In this document: positions 1-5,147 of the stretch, in pieces
Layout of the letters: the number at the start of each line of letters is the position of its first letter
Position numbering within the stretch: the first letter of the stretch is position 1
Assembly: GCA_016793585.1 (NCBI GenBank)
Contig: JAEUJR010000699.1
Coordinates: 1-6,366, forward strand
DNA from: Archangium sp.
Lineage (GTDB): Bacteria > Myxococcota > Myxococcia > Myxococcales > Myxococcaceae
Length of the DNA stretch: 6,366 bases
Direction of reading: 5' to 3'
The notes under the pieces: model-generated
The model's input: only the letters and a program-made list of their open reading frames with translations
Database searches by the model: none
Told to the model about the DNA's origin: nothing
Position numbers and translations under genes: made by a program

Positions 1-106
1 GGACTGGCGGGGGACGCAGGCTCTAACCTCACTCCCCTCGCCTTGCAACCATCCGCCAGACGCCGGTTGGTCGACCTGCCCCCGCAGATCCAATACACGC
101 CCGCGC
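1..106. other. Leader upstream of the radical SAM gene, no gene recognised
   Basis: No convincing gene lies here. The frame of the downstream radical SAM gene stays open, without a stop codon, to the left edge, but I see no ATG, GTG or TTG in that frame before position 107, so an upstream extension would have to begin outside the window. No Shine-Dalgarno-like purine run precedes the ATG. A weak promoter-like pair, TTGGTC at 67-72 and CAATAC at 91-96 (18-bp spacer), would place transcription only a few bases before the ATG; I give it little weight. Confidence 0.4.
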
Positions 107-1429
107 ATGCGGTCGTTGAAGCTCCTCCTCGCCGATCCCAAAGGCCGTGTCTTCGAGCACCCCTGGCTGCTGGCCAGCCTGCGCTCGGACGAGTCGGTGC
201 TGCCGCCACCACCGAGAGAACGCCCGATTCCCCTGCCCGAAGGGGCGAAGCTGGCCCACCTGCCCGGTCGGCTGCCCGTGGGCTTCGACCCCGAGACGAT
301 GGAGCCCGTACTGGTGAAGGAGTTCGAGGCCGACGGCAAACGCTTCGTGCCCCACGCGGTCGGCGCGACGTTGCCGCCGGGCTTCACCCGCACCTACCTG
401 CCCGGCGAAGTGGCCAAGGGTGACGGCCCGATTCTGCCGCAGTGGGCCTACACCGCAGCCGCGTGGAGCGAAGACGGGCCGGTGGTCTGGGCGCTCCACA
501 CCGATCGCCGCAAACACTGGACGCCGAAGAACTTCTCGACGCCCGAGGTGAAGCTGCTCGTCAAGGAGCACCTCGCCCGCTTCCCCGGCAACAAGGTGCT
601 GAGTCAGCTGAAGACCTGCGCGCTCGTGTACCGGTGCTTCACCAGCCAGAACATCTTCTACGCGCGTGACGAAGGCGCGTTGCCCGCCTCGGTGATGTGC
701 AACGCGGCCTGCGTCGGCTGCATCTCGGATCAGCCGAAAGACGGGCCGCCGTCGTCGCACGATCGAATGAGCGATGGCCCCAGCGCGCAGGATCTCGCCG
801 ACGTCGCGATCTGGCACCTCGAGCACGCGCCCGGTCGCACCATGGTGAGCTTCGGCCAGGGCTGCGAAGGCGAGCCGCTCACCCGGTGGAAGTTCATCGC
901 CGAGGCCATTCGGCTCACGCGCGCGAAGACGCAGCGCGGGTCGATCAACATCAACACCAACGGCAGCCTGACGAAGGGCCTCGACGCGCTCTACGACGCC
1001 GGCCTCGATGCCGTGCGCGTCTCGCTGAACTCGGCCGTGAAGGACCTCTACGAGGCCTATTACAAACCGAACCGCTACGGCTGGGAGGACGTCGAGGCGT
1101 CGATCGCCCTCTCTCGGAAACGCGGCGCGTACGTCGCGCTGAACCTGCTGCTGTTCCCCGGCGTGACCGATCGCGCGGGCGAGGCCGAGGCGCTGGTGAA
1201 GCTGGTGAAGAAGTACAAGGTCGATCAGATTCAGACGCGGCCGCTGGCGATCGATCCGCTCCAGTACATCGCAGTGGCGAAGGGCCGCGGCGCCGGTGGA
1301 GAGCCCATTGGGGTGGCGAACCTGGTGAAGCTGTTCAAGTCGGAAGCGCCGTGGGTGACCGTCGGGAACTTCGCGCGCGGTATGGGTGAGCGGCGCAAGC
1401 CGAAGGCGTCAGAACGTCACGCCCACTGA
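107..1429 (+). CDS. Radical SAM protein, substrate unknown
   Basis: A 440-residue protein with the radical SAM signature CNAACVGC: C198, C202 and C205 form the CxxxCxxC set that ligates the [4Fe-4S] cluster used to cleave S-adenosylmethionine. The motif GQGCEGEPL (about 250-258) corresponds to the SAM-binding GGE-type strand, and the strands around ININTNGS (280-287) and DAVRVSLNS (301-309) continue the usual partial TIM barrel. About 190 residues precede the core without a recognisable domain; extra cysteines lie at 171, 177 and 253. No cysteine-rich SPASM or Twitch extension is seen after the core. The protein is probably cytoplasmic, as there is no signal peptide or membrane segment. The ATG at 107 is the first start in the frame within the window, but it has no clear ribosome-binding site and the frame is open upstream. 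Its last 21 bases overlap the convergent beta-barrel gene. The family call is firm; the reaction cannot be named. Confidence 0.9.
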   Translation: MRSLKLLLADPKGRVFEHPWLLASLRSDESVLPPPPRERPIPLPEGAKLAHLPGRLPVGFDPETMEPVLVKEFEADGKRFVPHAVGATLPPGFTRTYLPGEVAKGDGPILPQWAYTAAAWSEDGPVVWALHTDRRKHWTPKNFSTPEVKLLVKEHLARFPGNKVLSQLKTCALVYRCFTSQNIFYARDEGALPASVMCNAACVGCISDQPKDGPPSSHDRMSDGPSAQDLADVAIWHLEHAPGRTMVSFGQGCEGEPLTRWKFIAEAIRLTRAKTQRGSININTNGSLTKGLDALYDAGLDAVRVSLNSAVKDLYEAYYKPNRYGWEDVEASIALSRKRGAYVALNLLLFPGVTDRAGEAEALVKLVKKYKVDQIQTRPLAIDPLQYIAVAKGRGAGGEPIGVANLVKLFKSEAPWVTVGNFARGMGERRKPKASERHAH

Positions 1430-2257
1430 GACCTGTGCGAGCAGATACGACTGGAACAGCGAGCCGGAGTTGCGCACGAGGCCAAGCGCGATCGGGACGT
1501 CGTTGCTGCGCCTGAGCCCCGTCTCGGGATCGGTTCCGTCGAAGGTCTCGACACGGCAGCCAGCCGACGTCGTGGCCGCTGCGACCGGGTTGCCAGCGCG
1601 GAGCGCGTTGTCGATCGCACGCAGGTCGTTCGCATCGCAGCCGTTCACCGAGTTCGTTCGCCCGGGGATCGCGAGCTGACGAACCTCGAGCCGCGCCGAG
1701 AAACGTTCGAGGAACTCGAAGTGAACTCCGACGCCAACGCCAAGCGTCGGGCGAAGGCCGGTGTCACCCGAGGTCGGCGGTGAGCTCGACCCATCTTGCT
1801 TCACCGACTGTGGATTGAGTTGAGCCCGCGTCGACACCGCGCCAGCGAGCCCTGCCATCGTGAACTCGATACGATGCGGGAAATGAAACGCCGCGACCTG
1901 TCCGCTGAGCAGCCCGAACTCGGTGCCTCCGTACACGGCGGCAGGGATGAACAGACTCAGGTTCGTGTCGAAGCCCGAAGCGCTGCTCTCCAGCCCCAAA
2001 CGCAGCTGAGCCTCGAAGCCGCTGTCGACCTGGGTGTGATTCCACAGCCCGCCCACCACGAACCGCATGTGCGGCGACATGGCGATCGCCAGCTGACCGC
2101 CCACGCCGAGATGCTTCGTCCACGTGTCGTTGAGCTGGCCGACGACGGGCGTGATCGACGCCTCGAACCGCCAGGGCCCGTGCGCCGGCTGGCTCTCGGG
2201 ATCAGCTGCGAGCGCCACCGCCGCCGTCAGCACTGCCACTGCCGTCATCTGCCGCAT
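1409..2257 (-). CDS. Secreted probable outer-membrane beta-barrel protein
   Basis: The 282-residue product starts with a short signal peptide, MRQMTAVAVLTAAVALAA, with likely cleavage after A18. The mature part alternates polar and hydrophobic or aromatic residues in short strands rich in glycine (for example around 30-40, 50-75, 82-90, 113-125, 170-182 and 256-282) and ends in phenylalanine, the usual terminal signal for outer-membrane insertion by the BAM complex. Two cysteines, C207 and C234, sit in a long polar insert (about 200-250) that could be a disulfide-closed extracellular loop. I chose the ATG at 2257 because it puts the hydrophobic segment at the N terminus; a TTG at 2278 would add seven polar, basic residues. 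The gene follows the peptidoglycan-binding gene in the same orientation, with two hairpins between them, and overlaps the convergent radical SAM gene at its 3' end. No specific family or function is recognised; the barrel call is from pattern only. Confidence 0.75.
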   Translation of the reverse strand: MRQMTAVAVLTAAVALAADPESQPAHGPWRFEASITPVVGQLNDTWTKHLGVGGQLAIAMSPHMRFVVGGLWNHTQVDSGFEAQLRLGLESSASGFDTNLSLFIPAAVYGGTEFGLLSGQVAAFHFPHRIEFTMAGLAGAVSTRAQLNPQSVKQDGSSSPPTSGDTGLRPTLGVGVGVHFEFLERFSARLEVRQLAIPGRTNSVNGCDANDLRAIDNALRAGNPVAAATTSAGCRVETFDGTDPETGLRRSNDVPIALGLVRNSGSLFQSYLLAQVSVGVTF

Positions 2258-2281
2258 GCGCCGACTCTGCTCGACCAACGC

Positions 2282-2329
2282 GGGAAAATGAACGGGGCTC
2301 CGACCAAAGGGGGAAAGCCGGAGCCCCGT
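2282..2329 (-). terminator. GC-rich hairpin, candidate intrinsic terminator or attenuator
   Basis: An 11-bp perfect inverted repeat pairs 2292-2302 with 2319-2329 (ACGGGGCTCCG with CGGAGCCCCGT) around a 16-base loop. Read on the minus strand, the stem is followed by TCATTTTCCC, a short, interrupted T-tract. It lies about 50 bases past the stop of the peptidoglycan-binding gene, as expected for its terminator, but also only about 35 bases before the ATG of the beta-barrel gene, leaving no room for a separate promoter after it. It could therefore instead be a leader hairpin or attenuator for that gene. The plus-strand reading has no T-tract. Confidence 0.45.
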
Positions 2330-2330
2330 G

Positions 2331-2353
2331 GAGCCTGACCCAATGTCAGCCTC
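2331..2353 (-). repeat. Second short hairpin in the same gap
   Basis: GAGCCTGAC (2331-2339) and GTCAGCCTC (2345-2353) can pair at 8 of 9 positions around a 5-base loop. On the minus strand this hairpin comes just before the stronger GC-rich hairpin, giving two stacked stem-loops between two same-strand genes. No T-tract follows it. It may be part of a composite terminator or RNA-stabilising structure; function is unproven. Confidence 0.35.
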
Positions 2354-2377
2354 ACCAAAATTCGTCTGTCGTTCACG

Positions 2378-2860
2378 CTAGCTGGCGATGTCGATCGGCC
2401 TCGTGAACTCGTCTTCGTCGTCGCCGTCGGTGACCGTCTGCTGCATGGCGTTCAGCACCGACTGCGGCTTCTCGAAGACATCGGTCTTCACTTCAGAAGG
2501 TTCGTTCTTCGCGGCGGGGCGCTCGGCGTTGAGGGCAGCCGAGGAGCGCGCGTCGAGCACGCCCGTCACCGGCAACCCGTGCTCGACCTGCAGGCGCTTC
2601 ACCGCCGTCTCGGTGCGCGGGCCGAACACGCCTGTGCCGTTCAAGAAGTCGGCGCGCGAGAGATAGCCCTTCGTCACCAGCTTCAGCTGCATCGCCTTCA
2701 CACCAGCGCCCGTGGAGCCACGACGAAGGGCGACCACCTGCACCGACTTCGCACGCTCGAACGCGTCGGCCGCCCTCACGACAGGCTTCGACGCGACGGC
2801 AGGGCGCGAACCGCTTCCGGCTCCCAGTGCTCCCCTGCTGTGGATCGCTCCAATTGCCAT
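2378..2860 (-). CDS. Small protein with a peptidoglycan-binding-type domain
   Basis: A 160-residue protein whose middle (about 44-110) matches the peptidoglycan-binding domain 1 pattern: LRRGSTGAGVKAMQLKL, then YLSRADFLNGTGVFGPRTE, TAVKRLQVEHGL and PVTGVLD, giving the leucine/glutamine first helix, the G-x-FGP-x-T turn and the FQ-like third helix, here with LQ. The N-terminal 40 residues are glycine/alanine/serine-rich, with no hydrophobic signal peptide. The C-terminal 50 residues form a polar tail with an acidic DGDDEDEF stretch. No catalytic domain is attached, so it would bind rather than cut the wall, if exported at all. The frame is open upstream to 3130, but that part overlaps the neighbouring gene and has the arginine/glycine-rich look of out-of-phase high-GC DNA; I therefore use the ATG at 2860. 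GTG codons at 2905 and 2911 are alternatives. No strong ribosome-binding site is visible. Confidence 0.75.
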   Translation of the reverse strand: MAIGAIHSRGALGAGSGSRPAVASKPVVRAADAFERAKSVQVVALRRGSTGAGVKAMQLKLVTKGYLSRADFLNGTGVFGPRTETAVKRLQVEHGLPVTGVLDARSSAALNAERPAAKNEPSEVKTDVFEKPQSVLNAMQQTVTDGDDEDEFTRPIDIAS

Positions 2861-3012
2861 GCGTGCGCACCGAGCCGATCCAAGAGCCGGGCCACACGTG
2901 CGCACATTCACACTTCTTTGTTTTTTCAGGCTTTCTCGAGTGCCGCCACGGCCAGCAAGTGGCTCATGGACACTCCGATCGGCACATGGGTGCTCCACAT
3001 CTGCGACTTTGC
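2861..3012. promoter_or_regulatory. Gap with AT-rich patch and paired GTGCGCAC palindromes
   Basis: This 152-bp gap separates two minus-strand genes and probably holds the promoter of the peptidoglycan-binding gene. It contains an A/T-rich patch at about 2912-2935, the lowest-GC stretch I noticed in the window, and two identical CGTGCGCAC 9-mers (2862-2870 and 2897-2905), each containing the perfect palindrome GTGCGCAC, with starts 35 bp apart. The first copy lies immediately before the ATG at 2860 as read on the minus strand, so a bound protein there could block transcription or translation initiation. A 24-codon open frame (3000 down to 2926, minus strand) begins 12 bases after the preceding stop; I see no further support for it as a gene. 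Confidence 0.35.
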
Positions 3013-3441
3013 TCAGAGATCTGACCAGTCGTTGGCCGCCTTCACCAAGGGGTCGCGATCGAGCTCCTCCTCGAACTTCGCGATCGCCTTCGCGAGCTGT
3101 TTGCCCTGGAGCTCCTGGTGGCGATCCCACACCTCGCGCAGGCGCGCTTCGACCGAGGCCGCGCTGATCGGAGACTCTCCGCTCATGGCGAAGTCGGCGT
3201 GCAGCTCGCCCTCTTCGTCCAGCACGACGCCCTCGACGAGCCGCGCGAGCTCGGTGGCCATCTTCAGGCTCACGTCCGCACCGTTGGCTCTCGACGAAAA
3301 CGTCAGAATCGCCTCGGCCTCACGGGCAAGCGGAGACGTGACGGAGCCGCCCTCGGCGATCATGACTGGGCCGATCGAGAACGACCAACCGTCGCGGCGG
3401 GGCAGCGCCTTTCGGCAGAGCACGACGAACTCGACGGACAT
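3013..3441 (-). CDS. Unrecognised 142-residue acidic protein encoded just after frzZ
   Basis: I do not recognise this protein. It has no signal peptide or membrane segment and looks soluble. The N-terminal half is predicted mixed strand/helix (FVVLCRKALPRRDGW; then AEAILTF and ADVSLKMATELARLVEG), followed by an acidic turn (VLDEEGELHADF). The last 50 residues (93-142) look like one long amphipathic helix rich in E, K, R and Q, ending in NDWSDL. The opening VLCRKALPRRDGW vaguely recalls small proteins that begin with a strand, then 'LP' and a tryptophan, but I cannot tie it to a family. The start is well supported: GGAGG at 3446-3450 precedes the ATG at 3441 by four bases. It begins 22 bp after the frzZ-like stop on the same strand, so the two are probably co-transcribed, which makes it a candidate Frz-associated component by position only. 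Confidence 0.8.
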   Translation of the reverse strand: MSVEFVVLCRKALPRRDGWSFSIGPVMIAEGGSVTSPLAREAEAILTFSSRANGADVSLKMATELARLVEGVVLDEEGELHADFAMSGESPISAASVEARLREVWDRHQELQGKQLAKAIAKFEEELDRDPLVKAANDWSDL

Positions 3442-3445
3442 GGGG

Positions 3446-3450
3446 CCTCC
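3446..3450 (-). promoter_or_regulatory. Ribosome-binding site GGAGG of the gene starting at 3441
   Basis: On the minus strand GGAGG stands four bases before the ATG at 3441. It is the best Shine-Dalgarno match in the window, fixes this start, and lies in the 22-bp gap after the frzZ-like stop codon. Confidence 0.65.
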
Positions 3451-3463
3451 ACGTCACTTCGGT

Positions 3464-4198
3464 TCACGTCAGCAGATCGAGAATCTCTTTCGCGATGAGC
3501 TGATCCTTGCGGACGTAGCCATCGGCGCCGCACGTCTTCACCAGCCGCTGCAGCTCGGCCTCGTCGGCGGCGCTGCAGAACACGACCTGAATGCCGGCGA
3601 ACAGCGTGTTGCCCTTGATGAACCGGCACAGCTCTTCGCCGTTGATGCCCGGCATGTTCACGTCGAGCAGCACGAGATCGGGGCGCGTCTTCTTCTTCAA
3701 GATGATCTTCGTCGCCGCGTCGCCGCCGTTGGCGGTCAGCACCTCGTGGCCCTTCGCTTCGAGCTCGGCCTTCAGCAGCCGAACCGTCGGCTCGCTGTCG
3801 TCGACGACCAGCACGCGGTGCTTCTGAATCTGCTTTCCATCGAGGGCGTCGCGAATGGTCTCGACCGCCGCCTCGAGGCCCTGCGACTTCGCCACGTAGC
3901 CGTCGGCGCCAGAGTTCTTCGTCTTCTCGATCAGCTCCTGCTCGGGAAGATCGGAGTACAGAAACAACCGCGCGGTGAGCTTGCGTTGGATGCGCAGGAA
4001 CTCGACGACGTCGTCGCCGTACATCTCGGGCATGTTCACGTCGACCAGCACCAGCTCGTACGTGTTCGCGTCGAGGCGGGCGTCGAGGGCGGCGAGATCG
4101 CCCGCGGCGTCGACACCGATGCCCGCGGCCGTCAGCGCCTCGGAGATGAGCTGAACAGTCATCGGGCTGTCATCAATGACCAGGACGCGCGCCGCCAT
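3464..4198 (-). CDS. frzZ: Dual-receiver response regulator, FrzZ-like
   Basis: A 244-residue protein made of two CheY-type receivers and nothing else. Receiver 1 (about 3-118) has acidic D9/D10, phospho-acceptor D53 in LVLVDVNMP, S82 and K104. Receiver 2 (about 127-244) has D133/D134, D179 in LVLLDVNMP, S209 and K231. The halves are visibly similar (RVLVxDDS, DVNMP, GADGYVxK), indicating tandem duplication. There is no DNA-binding or enzymatic output domain. In M. xanthus, FrzZ is a two-receiver protein divergent from frzA, phosphorylated by FrzE and controlling reversals; architecture and position match here. It differs in linker length: I recall an Ala/Pro-rich linker in M. xanthus, whereas only about eight residues join the receivers here. 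The ATG at 4198 is required because the first receiver strand begins at residue 3; no Shine-Dalgarno precedes it. It is followed 22 bp later by the unrecognised gene. Response-regulator call near certain; frzZ assignment strong but by synteny. Confidence 0.88.
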   Translation of the reverse strand: MAARVLVIDDSPMTVQLISEALTAAGIGVDAAGDLAALDARLDANTYELVLVDVNMPEMYGDDVVEFLRIQRKLTARLFLYSDLPEQELIEKTKNSGADGYVAKSQGLEAAVETIRDALDGKQIQKHRVLVVDDSEPTVRLLKAELEAKGHEVLTANGGDAATKIILKKKTRPDLVLLDVNMPGINGEELCRFIKGNTLFAGIQVVFCSAADEAELQRLVKTCGADGYVRKDQLIAKEILDLLT

Positions 4199-4263
4199 GA
4201 GGTGAAAGCTTGTAGCAGAGTTCTTGACCCGCTCCTCCAGCCATTTCGATACTCAGCACCTTC
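4199..4263. promoter_or_regulatory. Divergent frzZ/frzA promoter region
   Basis: Only 65 bp separate the frzZ-like ATG (minus) from the frzA GTG (plus), so both promoters must lie here or reach into the opposite gene. On the plus strand TTGACC (4224-4229) and GATACT (4248-4253), with an 18-bp spacer, resemble a sigma-70 promoter. They would start transcription near 4260, only a few bases before the GTG at 4264, making a nearly leaderless frzA message. On the minus strand TACAAG, about 18 bases before the ATG, is a weak -10-like element with no good -35. No strong ribosome-binding site precedes either start codon. I see no clear inverted-repeat operator. Confidence 0.5.
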
Positions 4264-4776
4264 GTGGAACCCACCCCGCTGCAACGTGCGCTCGCCGAGG
4301 CACCAGAGAAGAGCCGAGCCCAGGCCGCGCGGCCCGACGAGGAGTTCTTCGTCTTCAAGCTCGGCGCCGTCACGCTGGCGGTGTTGTCGAAACACGTGCG
4401 TGAGGTGTCGCGGCTGTCTCCGATGACGCCGCTGCCGCGCGTGCCGTCGTTCGTGCTCGGCGTCGTCGGCAACCGCGGGCAGGTGATGCCGGTCATCGAT
4501 CTGCTCCGCTTTCTGCAGCAGGGAGAATCGAAGGCGACGCGCGGCGGCCGGCTCTTCGTCGGCGAGGCCTCGGGGTTGCTCGTCGCGTTCCTCGCTGATC
4601 AGGTGATCGGGCTGCGCAGAATCTTCGTCGCCGACAAGCTGCCGCCCCCTGCGGGCGGTGGCGCCGCGAACGAGTTCCTCGTCGGCATCGTGCAGCACCG
4701 CGAGCTGGGCAGCTTGAGCCTGCTCGATCTGCCGAAGGTGCTCGCCGCCGCCCGTGGCTCGGTGGTGCGCCGATGA
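4264..4776 (+). CDS. frzA: CheW-type coupling protein FrzA
   Basis: A 170-residue CheW-family adaptor that would link the FrzCD receptor to the kinase FrzE in the cytoplasm. The CheW domain covers about 27-162: EEFFVFKLGAVTLAVLSKHV is the first strand pair, FVLGVVGNRGQVMPVIDLL (63-81) is the hallmark strand-turn-strand that in CheW proteins contributes to kinase and receptor contact (R71 in the NRG turn), and LLVAFLADQVIGLRRI followed by FLVGIVQHRELGSLSLLDL completes the second barrel. The first 26 residues are a polar tail. Translation starts at GTG 4264; the next in-frame start candidates lie inside the domain, so this one is needed although no ribosome-binding site is clear. It is the first gene of the operon, and its TGA overlaps the next ATG (ATGA), suggesting translational coupling. 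The symbol rests on the adjacent FrzCD and the gene order frzA-frzB-frzCD. Confidence 0.88.
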   Translation: MEPTPLQRALAEAPEKSRAQAARPDEEFFVFKLGAVTLAVLSKHVREVSRLSPMTPLPRVPSFVLGVVGNRGQVMPVIDLLRFLQQGESKATRGGRLFVGEASGLLVAFLADQVIGLRRIFVADKLPPPAGGGAANEFLVGIVQHRELGSLSLLDLPKVLAAARGSVVRR

Positions 4777-5147
4777 GCGACGAAGTCGTGGCCACCGTCG
4801 AGATCGTGCTCTTCGACATCGGCGGGAACCGCTACGGTGCCGACATGACGCAGGTGCGCCGCATCGGCCGGGCCGATGAGCACGACTCGGTCGGAACGCC
4901 ACTCGGAGCGCCCACCTCGGGCCGTCGCGCCCTCATCTTCGCGCCCGACGAGGCCCACGAGGTCTGCCTGCCCATCGACGGCGTGCTCGGCGTACAGACC
5001 GTTCGCCGAGACGATCTGCGCCGACTGCCGCCCGCCGCCGGCCGCACGCCCTTCATCATCGGCGCCTGGCTCGATCACGATCAGACCGTGCTCCTCGTCG
5101 ATCTCTTCTCCACCAACCCGTTCCGCACCGAGGCCCGACATGCCTGA
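4773..5147 (+). CDS. frzB: Shortened CheW-like protein FrzB
   Basis: A 124-residue CheW-like protein. Strands at the start (VEIVLFDIGGNRYGADMTQV) and end (FIIGAWLDHDQTVLLVDLF) match both edges of a CheW domain, and HEVCLPIDGVLGV (62-74) matches the middle. The segment that in FrzA reads FVLGVVGNRGQVMPVIDLL has no counterpart: after RRIGRADEHDSVGTPLG the chain passes straight to RRALIFAPDE. The equivalent segment in CheW contacts the kinase, and M. xanthus FrzB is reported not to bind FrzE and to act with FrzCD on the input side, so the loss fits. The ATG at 4773 overlaps the frzA stop by four bases, with GGTGG (4761-4765) as a weak ribosome-binding site, and the 3' end overlaps frzCD by eight bases. 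Together these indicate a tightly coupled operon. The product is cytoplasmic. Confidence 0.85.
   Translation: MSDEVVATVEIVLFDIGGNRYGADMTQVRRIGRADEHDSVGTPLGAPTSGRRALIFAPDEAHEVCLPIDGVLGVQTVRRDDLRRLPPAAGRTPFIIGAWLDHDQTVLLVDLFSTNPFRTEARHA
5130..5133 (+). promoter_or_regulatory. Ribosome-binding site GAGG of frzCD
   Basis: GAGG stands six bases before the ATG at 5140, inside the end of frzB. It supports 5140 as the frzCD start over upstream starts in the same frame, the first of which, at 4876, would run through all of the second half of frzB. Confidence 0.55.

Noticed and set aside
29..826. A minus-strand open frame of about 265 codons at the left edge
   Set aside because: It is antisense to the radical SAM gene and R/G/H-rich, as expected for a shadow frame. 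The radical SAM frame carries the real motif.
2258..2278. TTG start at 2278 for the barrel protein
   Set aside because: It adds a polar, basic segment before the signal peptide. The ATG at 2257 gives a normal signal sequence.
2926..3000. Sigma-54-type promoter before the peptidoglycan-binding gene
   Set aside because: A GG/GC-like pattern around TGGCCGTGGCGGCAC does not hold the required -24/-12 elements with correct spacing.
2861..3130. N-terminal extension of the peptidoglycan-binding protein up to 3130
   Set aside because: The added 90 residues overlap the end of the unrecognised acidic gene and are compositionally typical of non-coding high-GC frame. The ATG at 2860 gives a compact protein.
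2579..4426. A long plus-strand open frame of about 615 codons
   Set aside because: It lies opposite three minus-strand genes, including the clear dual receiver, and its product is a low-complexity R/H/A/S-rich string with no domain. It is a high-GC antisense artefact.
4876..5139. Upstream extension of FrzCD to an ATG at 4876
   Set aside because: It would overlap most of frzB out of frame with serine/arginine/proline-rich residues. The ATG at 5140 has a GAGG site and gives a length close to known FrzCD.
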